A stretch of 12,552 nucleotides of DNA from Mageeibacillus sp. UBA1255 (GTDB lineage: Bacteria > Bacillota > Clostridia > UBA1212 > UBA1255), in NCBI GenBank assembly GCA_002308795.1, contig DBVV01000099.1:1-12552 (forward strand), in the 5' to 3' direction. The position numbers were made by a program, and so were the translations under genes. The notes under the pieces were generated by a model. It did not search any database and was not told where the DNA came from. It saw nothing but the letters and a program-made list of their open reading frames with translations. Below are positions 7,728 to 12,552 of the stretch, piece after piece (position 1 is the stretch's first letter; each line of letters starts with the position of its first letter).

Positions 7728-9487
7728 TTTGCGGTTTCCCCTTTCCTCTTTCTAACGATAATTATTGCAGCAGCAGCGATGACAATGACACCGGCAGCGA
7801 TGCCGATGACCGGACCTGCGCCTATCCCATTTCCGTCCCGATGGTCCCTGCCCGGATCCGCCGAAGGAGCGGCCGTGGCCTGAGGATCGGTATCAGAGCC
7901 GTTCGTAGCGGGAGCAGCGGTGACAGGTGCGTCCGTCGGAGCCTGAGTCGCGGGTTCCTGCGTCGGGGCTTTGGTCGGAGCGGCTGTGGCGGTAGCGTAA
8001 GGAGCCATTTCGGTCCCGTTCTTTTTAGCTTCTTCCCAGTTCTTTCCAAACTCTACGGCTCCCGCCATCGTCTTGAAAAAGGCTATATAATAAAGCTCAT
8101 AATCGCAATGTCCTGAACACGTGTAAAACGGATCCAGACGGCAGTTCCCGATATCACCGGCCCACATTGCCGCGTCCCTGAGGTCGATATACAGCGCCTG
8201 GAAGTCGCCGTCTTTTCTGTACGTCAGATGGACGCTCTGGGGCTCGTTGTAGCCCGGAAATTCGCTCGTGCCGTAGAAAAACTGGCCTTTATTGATCTGG
8301 TCGTAAGACTGCCTGATGCCGATCGATATCACCTTGTAATCGTCAGCGCTGATATCCGGCATTTCGTCAGAGAAGATCAGATTCGGGAAGCTGAACGTAA
8401 AAAACGGATCGGAAGCATTATCCATCGTCACAACGAAACATTTTAGCCCGTCGCTGTATTCAATGCCGGAGATCTCGTTAAGACCGTCGAAAAACGGAGA
8501 ATAATTGTCCTCACGGTCGAACATAAGCACTGCACCGGGGACCTTGTCAACGTCGTCGCCCGTTTCGATATTCAGATCGGCCGTATTATCCTTATCGGGG
8601 CCGATGAACGATATGAACGTGTTTTCGGCGGAAGATGCGGTCGAATTTAGTTTTACAAGCGTGCCGTCCGACAGCGCGACGATGACGCCTGCGGTGTATT
8701 CACCCGTAAGTTTGCTGAGATCGATCTCGACCTCATACTTCCTGGCAAACCTGCCGCCCTTGTCCTCAGATTTTATATCATTGTCTGTGCCTTTATCGAA
8801 AGCATCGCTCCAGATCACGGCGTCGTTGACAATGGATCCGAACGCTACGATATCCTGTTCGAATCCGACCCATCCGGCGAGCCCGAGTTTTACGCCTGTA
8901 CCGCCTGCGTTGTCAACTTTTCCGTCGGCGGTTAATATTCCTGCCAGTGCCGCGGCCGGTTTCTCTCCGCCTTCATAGTTGTTGAATTTTTCTCCGTTCC
9001 AGTAAATCTGCCGGAATTCGCTTCCGATAAACGAACTGGCGTCGTAGTCGATGGCAATATCTGCCTCTGCCGGTCCGACCGTTATTTCTACAGGCGATAT
9101 TTCTTCGATCAGCTCATATCCGTCGTCTGCGAGCGCAAATATTTTATATTCTCCGGGTATGATTTTTCCGTCGGATATAAATTCGTCGAGTCTGTTGTTG
9201 TAAATTCTGCTGACGTCGTCGGGAAGCGTCACGGTGCCGCCGTTCCCGCCCGTGTACCACCATACGAGCGACGCGGTCTCCGTCCCGGGTCCTTCGCCCG
9301 GTTTATAGATGCCGATCCAGTCTTTAATGCCGAAATCTCCGGATGATGTGACAATTATTTTTCCGTCTATTACGGATACTTCCATACTCCTGTCTTCGGC
9401 GCGGGCGGTATTAAAGCCGTACATCCCTGACAATACGACAGCTATACCCAAAATGATCAAAAAGAATCTTTTCATACGGCGTTTCAC
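7724..9487 (-). CDS. Secreted, C-terminally membrane-anchored multidomain surface protein
   Basis: A 587-residue protein, numbered here from GTG 9487. A signal peptide (about 1-30, ending TARA) precedes a small beta domain (about 35-138) with the DWIGIYKPG motif at 56-64 and GEYKIFALADDGYEL at 112-126. That domain type recurs in clostridial surface proteins. A second beta domain (about 143-285) contains GWVGFEQDIVAFG (205-217). A third (about 318-485) contains MWAGDIGNCRLDPF (441-454) and YYIAFF (466-471), and resembles ligand-binding modules seen beside glycosidases. A Thr/Pro/Ala linker (498-548) leads to a single C-terminal helix (about 558-578) and a basic RKRK tail, a type I membrane anchor. 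No LPXTG motif is present. The start is ambiguous: GTG 9487 is only 2 nt from a GAGG, while ATG 9475 is 14 nt from it. It overlaps the peptidase gene by 4 nt. No enzymatic motif was recognised; binding or scaffolding is inferred. Confidence 0.85.
   Translation of the reverse strand: MKRRMKRFFLIILGIAVVLSGMYGFNTARAEDRSMEVSVIDGKIIVTSSGDFGIKDWIGIYKPGEGPGTETASLVWWYTGGNGGTVTLPDDVSRIYNNRLDEFISDGKIIPGEYKIFALADDGYELIEEISPVEITVGPAEADIAIDYDASSFIGSEFRQIYWNGEKFNNYEGGEKPAAALAGILTADGKVDNAGGTGVKLGLAGWVGFEQDIVAFGSIVNDAVIWSDAFDKGTDNDIKSEDKGGRFARKYEVEIDLSKLTGEYTAGVIVALSDGTLVKLNSTASSAENTFISFIGPDKDNTADLNIETGDDVDKVPGAVLMFDREDNYSPFFDGLNEISGIEYSDGLKCFVVTMDNASDPFFTFSFPNLIFSDEMPDISADDYKVISIGIRQSYDQINKGQFFYGTSEFPGYNEPQSVHLTYRKDGDFQALYIDLRDAAMWAGDIGNCRLDPFYTCSGHCDYELYYIAFFKTMAGAVEFGKNWEEAKKNGTEMAPYATATAAPTKAPTQEPATQAPTDAPVTAAPATNGSDTDPQATAAPSADPGRDHRDGNGIGAGPVIGIAAGVIVIAAAAIIIVRKRKGETAK
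7844..7996 (-). repeat. Thr/Pro/Ala-rich linker of the surface protein
   Basis: Residues 498-548 of the surface protein consist mainly of Ala, Thr and Pro with scattered Glu, Asp and Lys (APTKAPTQEPATQAP and similar). It joins the globular part to the membrane anchor. It is less regular than the linker in the downstream peptidase but similar in composition, which suggests both proteins must cross the same wall thickness. Confidence 0.7.
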
Positions 9488-9535
9488 TTCCTCGAGGTTT
9501 CTGCGGACGGTTTTTTCTCCGCTCCTGACGGCTTC

Positions 9536-9564
9536 ATTATAAATGAAAGTGGTGTTTATTTCAA
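9536..9564 (-). promoter_or_regulatory. Sigma-A promoter of the surface protein-peptidase operon
   Basis: On the minus strand, -35 TTGAAA (9559-9564), a 17-bp spacer and a perfect -10 TATAAT (9536-9541) predict a transcript start near 9529 and a leader of about 40 nt. One copy of the CTCCGCTCYTG repeat (9517-9527) lies just downstream of the predicted start. Confidence 0.8.
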
Positions 9565-9594
9565 GTATTCAGCCCGCGCTTCGGTGCTCCGCTC

Positions 9595-9623
9595 TTGATT
9601 CCCGCTACCGGAAATGGTACAAT
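9595..9623 (+). promoter_or_regulatory. Sigma-A promoter of the decarboxylase gamma/beta operon
   Basis: -35 TTGATT (9595-9600), a 17-bp spacer and -10 TACAAT (9618-9623) predict a transcript start near 9630, about 34 nt before the gamma-subunit start. It is back to back with the minus-strand promoter; the two -35 boxes are 30 bp apart. A CTCCGCTC copy (9587-9594) abuts the -35 box. Confidence 0.75.
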
Positions 9624-9663
9624 TACATCGCAAAACAGATCGACCACGGGAGGTGTTTTGACG

Positions 9664-10014
9664 ATGACTGAAATAGTATTGACAGGCCTTGCGTATGTGT
9701 TCGCGGTGCTCGGCGTTATCGTGCTGTTCATACTGTTGCTGTCGCTTATTTCGCGAGCCATTGAAAACAGAAAAAAGAAGCCCGTCCGCGTGAATAAAAC
9801 GCGTGAGACTACCGTGGTGAAAGTGAAAACGGGTAATGATGATGCTGAAAAGAGCGCGGATGAAAGAACAGAAAAGACATCCGGGGATATTGACGGCGGA
9901 AAAATCGATCCGAAGGTGATCTGTGCATTGACCGCGGCCATCGACGCGTTCGAGAGCGAGAACGGAAAGCGCAGATTCAAAGTGTTGTCGTTTAGGCGTG
10001 TAGGCAGAAACTGA
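9664..10014 (+). CDS. Sodium-translocating decarboxylase gamma subunit, OadG family
   Basis: A 116-residue membrane protein. One N-terminal transmembrane helix (about 5-31) is followed by a basic stretch (RKKKPVRVNK), a charged flexible linker (about 48-83) and a short C-terminal element, KVICALTAAIDAF (84-96), ending FKVLSFRR. This layout and the C-terminal segment are typical of OadG-type gamma subunits. In the family, that subunit joins the soluble alpha (carboxyltransferase/biotin) part to the beta membrane pump. Start ATG 9664 has GGGAGG at 9648-9653. A further in-frame TTG at 9595 sits inside the -35 box and was rejected. The beta subunit follows 68 nt later in the same direction, which supports the call despite the short, poorly conserved sequence. 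Confidence 0.82.
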   Translation: MTEIVLTGLAYVFAVLGVIVLFILLLSLISRAIENRKKKPVRVNKTRETTVVKVKTGNDDAEKSADERTEKTSGDIDGGKIDPKVICALTAAIDAFESENGKRRFKVLSFRRVGRN

Positions 10015-10082
10015 CCTCGTCTCGAGCCGCATACTGAAACTGTATCATTACTCAAAAACCGGTCCGGAAGGAGCCGCAGATC

Positions 10083-11306
10083 ATGCAAATCTGGGAAACG
10101 ATCAAGAGTTTATTCACCCAATCGGGATTTTATAAAATATTTACAGACTTTACGGGCACAGGATGGAAAACGCTTGTGATGCTCTGCATCGCCGCGCTTC
10201 TGCTGTACCTTGCGATCGCTAAAAAATTCGAGCCGTTGCTGCTTGTTCCGATAGCGTTCGGCATGCTGCTGGCCAATATCCCCGCGGGCGGTGTTTTCCA
10301 CGAAGAGATATTTGCGGGAGGCCATATAGATTGGTCGCTGCTTGCGGGCAATGCCGGTGCCGCTGCCGGTGAGGCGGAGGCGGTCTCGCCCGGACTCTTT
10401 GATTTTCTCTATTTAGGTGTAAAACTTGGTATTTACCCGTGCCTGATCTTCCTGGGCGTGGGTGCGATGACGGATTTCGGGCCTCTTATCAGCCGTCCTT
10501 CGAGCCTGCTTCTCGGAGCAGCAGCTCAGGTGGGTATTTTTATCACGTATATCGGCGCGAATCTGCTCGGATTTACCGCGAAGGAAGGCGGTGCGATCGC
10601 GATCATAGGAGGAGCGGACGGACCTACGGCGATATTGACCGCATCCAAACTCGCACCCCATCTGCTTGGAGCTATTGCCATCGCCGCTTATTCGTATATG
10701 GCGCTCGTGCCTTTCATCCAGCCGCCTATAATGAAGCTTTTAACCACTAAAAAGGAACGCGCCGTACGTATGGAGCAGCTCCGCCCGGTAAGCAAGGCAG
10801 AACGGATCATTTTCCCGATCGCCGTCACGCTCGTCGTTGCGCTGGTGATCCCTTCCGCGACACCTCTGATCGGTATGCTGATGCTCGGAAACCTGATGAA
10901 GGAATGCGGCGTCGTCGAGCGGCTGGTGAAGACCGCTACCGACAGCCTTATGAATATCTCTGTTATATGTCTCGGACTTACGGTCGGGGCTACTGCCACG
11001 GCAGATGCTTTTCTCAACCTCCGCACGCTCGGCATCCTGCTGCTCGGTGTGATCGCGTTCGCGCTCGGTACCGCTTCCGGCGTGCTGCTGGGCAAGGTGA
11101 TGTATCTGGTCACGAAGGGGAGGGTCAATCCTCTAATCGGTGCCGCCGGTGTTTCTGCCGTTCCGATGGCCGCCCGTGTGGTGAACAAGGTCGGTAATAA
11201 AGAGAATCCGGACAATTTCCTTCTAATGCATGCCATGGGGCCCAACGTCGCCGGTGTTATCGGTTCCGCCGTTGCCGCCGGCCTGCTGATCACGATGCTG
11301 GGTTAA
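10083..11306 (+). CDS. Sodium ion-translocating decarboxylase beta subunit (OadB/GcdB/MmdB family)
   Basis: A 407-residue polytopic membrane protein. It decarboxylates carboxybiotin and uses the energy to export Na+, serving oxaloacetate, methylmalonyl-CoA, glutaconyl-CoA or malonate decarboxylases. Family signatures are intact: LIFLGVGAMTDFGPLI (121-136), IIGGADGPTAILTA (174-187), YSYMALVPFIQPPIM (203-217), NPLIGAAGVSAVPMAARV (349-366) and NPDNFLLMHAMGPNVAGVIG (375-394). By motif alignment, residues studied in Klebsiella OadB are all kept: Asp203 is Asp179 here, Tyr229 is Tyr205, Asn373 is Asn349, Gly377 is Gly353, Ser382 is Ser358 and Arg389 is Arg365. It should therefore be a working pump. 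Start ATG 10083 has AAGGAG at 10068-10073. No alpha or biotin-carrier gene lies beside it, so the acid decarboxylated cannot be read from context. Confidence 0.95.
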   Translation: MQIWETIKSLFTQSGFYKIFTDFTGTGWKTLVMLCIAALLLYLAIAKKFEPLLLVPIAFGMLLANIPAGGVFHEEIFAGGHIDWSLLAGNAGAAAGEAEAVSPGLFDFLYLGVKLGIYPCLIFLGVGAMTDFGPLISRPSSLLLGAAAQVGIFITYIGANLLGFTAKEGGAIAIIGGADGPTAILTASKLAPHLLGAIAIAAYSYMALVPFIQPPIMKLLTTKKERAVRMEQLRPVSKAERIIFPIAVTLVVALVIPSATPLIGMLMLGNLMKECGVVERLVKTATDSLMNISVICLGLTVGATATADAFLNLRTLGILLLGVIAFALGTASGVLLGKVMYLVTKGRVNPLIGAAGVSAVPMAARVVNKVGNKENPDNFLLMHAMGPNVAGVIGSAVAAGLLITMLG

Positions 11307-11329
11307 ATCAGGAATTTTCCATTATCCAT

Positions 11330-11358
11330 TTGAAATTTTCCATTAAACATAGTATAAT
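11330..11358 (+). promoter_or_regulatory. Sigma-A promoter of ribU
   Basis: -35 TTGAAA (11330-11335), a 17-bp spacer and a perfect -10 TATAAT (11353-11358) place the transcript start near 11365, exactly at the base of the FMN aptamer. The 12-bp repeat AATTTTCCATTA occurs at 11313-11324 and 11334-11345, the second copy entering the spacer. No terminator separates this promoter from the decarboxylase beta gene. Confidence 0.8.
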
Positions 11359-11365
11359 ATCCCTG

Positions 11366-11514
11366 TCGTTTCGGGGCGGGGTTTGATTCCCCACCGGCGG
11401 TGAAAGCCCGCGAGCGAAGGCAGGACGATCGGTCGGAATAATTGACCGCCCGCATGCCGAAGCAGATCCGGTGAAATTCCGGTGCCGACGGTACAGTCCG
11501 GATGAAAGAAACGA
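11366..11514 (+). promoter_or_regulatory. FMN riboswitch (RFN element) aptamer
   Basis: All conserved RFN blocks are readable. P1 is CGTTTC (11367-11372) with GAAACG (11508-11513). The GGGGCGGGG...TTCCCCACCGGCGGT block (11373-11401) is followed by GCCCGCGAGCG (11406-11416). A variable hairpin is built on CGGTC/GACCG near 11430-11448. The GATCCGGTGAAATTCCGG block (11465-11482) is followed by GCCGACGGTACAGTCCGGATG (key parts at 11484-11504). The aptamer binds flavin mononucleotide, and here it controls the riboflavin uptake gene directly downstream, a standard pairing. Confidence 0.96.
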
Positions 11515-11574
11515 GAACTTAAAGGAGCGAGATCGGTATTGACCGCGCCTCGTTTCCCGAGAGCAGATGTTATC

Positions 11575-11603
11575 CCCGAAGCACATAAGCCTCGGGTTTT
11601 TTT
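11575..11603 (+). terminator. FMN-controlled intrinsic terminator ahead of ribU
   Basis: The stem CCCGA (11575-11579) with TCGGG (11592-11596), extended by two inner G-C pairs past an A/C mismatch, is followed by seven T residues (11597-11603). It lies between the aptamer and the ribU start, as expected for a transcriptional OFF switch. Competing pairings upstream are described in the findings. Confidence 0.82.
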
Positions 11604-11626
11604 ATGCCCGGGCAGGAGGTGCTGTT

Positions 11627-12229
11627 ATGAAAGAAAAAAAAGAAAAGCAGACTGCTGCAAAAGAAAACGGCAATGCAAAAAAAAGGCGCGGAAAGATGAC
11701 GTTCGTATATCTGGCGATGTTTGCCGCCCTGTCGATCGTACTGGTATCATTCATCCACTTTCCGCTCCCGTTTCTCCCCGGAGCTCAGTTCCTCGAATAC
11801 GACCCGGCAGACGTGCCGATACTGATCGGGACGTTCGCGTTCGGACCGGTCGCGGGACTGTTTCTGACGCTCATCGTGTCGGTCGTCCAGGGCATAACGG
11901 TAAGCGCGGGAAGCGGTCCGTGGGGGATACTTATGCATTTCGTCGCTACGGGGTCAATGGCGCTGGTGGCCGGACTCATCTATAAAAAACACCACACGAT
12001 CAAAGGTGCTATAGCGGCTCTCGGATTCGGAGCGCTGACAATGACGGTAGTGATGATCCCGCTGAATCTGCTTATCACCCCGATCTATACGGGTGCAAGC
12101 GTAGAGGTGGTTGCAAAAATGCTGCTGCCGGCGATAATACCGTTCAACGCAATAAAAAGCGTTGTCAACTGCATCATTACGTTCCTTGTTTATAAACACA
12201 TCGTGAGGCTGATCGATAAAACGTTCTGA
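11627..12229 (+). CDS. ribU: Riboflavin ECF transporter substrate-binding subunit RibU
   Basis: A 200-residue membrane protein, the S component that captures riboflavin outside the cell and works with the shared EcfA/EcfA'/EcfT energising module encoded elsewhere. After a Lys/Arg-rich N-terminal tail (1-23), helix 1 contains an AxxxA motif (Ala30-Ala34) of the kind that docks on EcfT. The RibU signature FLEYDPADVPILI (55-67) and FAFGPVAG (70-77) follow. Further helices include GPWGILMHFVATGSMALVAG (97-116) and VMIPLNLLITPIY (142-154). Start ATG 11627 has AGGAGG at 11614-11619, 7 nt away. An in-frame ATG at 11567 lies before the terminator hairpin and lacks a good ribosome site, so it was rejected. 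The FMN riboswitch upstream confirms the substrate. The gene ends 6 nt from the convergent thiamine pyrophosphokinase gene. Confidence 0.96.
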   Translation: MKEKKEKQTAAKENGNAKKRRGKMTFVYLAMFAALSIVLVSFIHFPLPFLPGAQFLEYDPADVPILIGTFAFGPVAGLFLTLIVSVVQGITVSAGSGPWGILMHFVATGSMALVAGLIYKKHHTIKGAIAALGFGALTMTVVMIPLNLLITPIYTGASVEVVAKMLLPAIIPFNAIKSVVNCIITFLVYKHIVRLIDKTF

Positions 12230-12235
12230 TCAGGT

Positions 12236-12552
12236 TCAGGCACGCGTGACGGTGACTGCTATCGTGCCGGATTCGGCGGTGATATACGGAAGAGGAGCGT
12301 CGGTTCCGGAAACGGCGGCAAATTCATTGCTTATGCCTAACGTCGAGCGGGCGCTCACCGTACCGTGCTCGAGCGGATACTTGAAGCCTTTCGCGGTAAC
12401 TGTTGCCCTCGGACAGCCCCAGGGTACGATCGACACGTACGCATTGTCCTCCGGGACCAGTTCGATCGTCCGGCTGCGGAAAACGTATATCATCTCGCCG
12501 TCATTGTCACCCGTCAGTTCACACAGGCCTCCGCGCGCGGCTATATCGGCGG
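12236..12552 (-). CDS. thiN: Thiamine pyrophosphokinase, C-terminal part (cut by window edge)
   Basis: The last 104 residues of a protein entering from the right edge. The visible part has LTGDNDGEMIYVFRSRTIEL, then VSIVPWGCPRATVTAKGFKYPLEHGTV, then STLGISNEF, and a final AESGTIAVTVTRA. The W-G-x-P-x-x-VT, GxKYPL and GISNEF motifs are the C-terminal thiamine-binding domain of bacterial thiamine pyrophosphokinase. That enzyme transfers pyrophosphate from ATP to thiamine to give thiamine diphosphate. The N-terminal catalytic domain lies outside the window. The reading frame stays open from the edge, so the Met codon at 12493 is internal. It converges on ribU with a 6-nt gap. Confidence 0.9.
   Translation of the reverse strand, partial: ADIAARGGLCELTGDNDGEMIYVFRSRTIELVPEDNAYVSIVPWGCPRATVTAKGFKYPLEHGTVSARSTLGISNEFAAVSGTDAPLPYITAESGTIAVTVTRA

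Noticed and set aside
7724..7850. Sortase LPXTG anchor at the surface protein C-terminus
   Set aside because: No LPXTG-like motif precedes the helix; the end is a plain transmembrane helix with a basic tail.
9595..9663. TTG start extending the gamma subunit
   Set aside because: The TTG is part of the promoter -35 box and the extension lies upstream of the predicted transcript start; ATG 9664 has a good ribosome site.
11567..11626. ATG extending RibU upstream
   Set aside because: It lies before the riboswitch terminator hairpin, which would then be coding, and lacks a suitable ribosome site.
12226..12233. Palindrome CTGATCAG between ribU and thiN as a terminator
   Set aside because: It has no loop and no following T-tract; it is simply a short palindrome at the ribU stop codon.

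Overview
The window looks like ordinary chromosome of a Gram-positive, clostridia-type (Firmicutes) anaerobe, probably an uncultured gut or rumen species. The reasons are strong GGAGG-type ribosome binding sites, good sigma-A promoters with 17-bp spacers, a lipobox lipoprotein, a surface protein with a C-terminal membrane anchor, long Thr/Pro/Ala/Glu linkers, an ECF-type riboflavin transporter behind an FMN riboswitch, and a biotin-type sodium-pump gamma/beta pair. The species cannot be read from the sequence. No rRNA, tRNA, CRISPR array, insertion sequence or phage gene was seen.

Layout, left to right. (1) 1-692, minus: the N-terminal 230 codons of glyceraldehyde-3-phosphate dehydrogenase, running off the left edge, with a near-consensus promoter. 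(2) 693-857: a divergent promoter region. (3) 858-5781, plus: a compact three-gene operon of a MATE transporter, a large GH106-like putative glycoside hydrolase, and a SASA/CE6-type SGNH esterase. Neither enzyme has a signal peptide, so this looks like intracellular processing of a small acylated glycoside. (4) 5778-9487, minus: a translationally coupled pair meeting the first operon tail to tail with overlapping stop codons. The pair is a signal-peptide, membrane-anchored surface protein with ligand-binding-like domains, followed by a lipoprotein M3-type zinc oligopeptidase. Both carry Thr/Pro-rich spacer linkers. (5) 9488-9663: a second divergent promoter region. (6) 9664-11306, plus: gamma and beta subunits of a sodium-translocating decarboxylase, with no carboxyltransferase or biotin-carrier gene beside them. 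(7) 11330-12229, plus: a promoter, complete FMN riboswitch, terminator and ribU. (8) 12236-12552, minus: the C-terminal part of thiamine pyrophosphokinase, running off the right edge.

The least explained part is the anchored protein plus lipoprotein peptidase pair, which resembles a dedicated cell-surface peptide-processing module. The transporter-glycosidase-esterase operon, the gamma/beta pump without its alpha subunit, and a readable three-way folding switch downstream of the FMN aptamer are also worth a second look. All functional calls come from motif recognition by eye; no database search was run.
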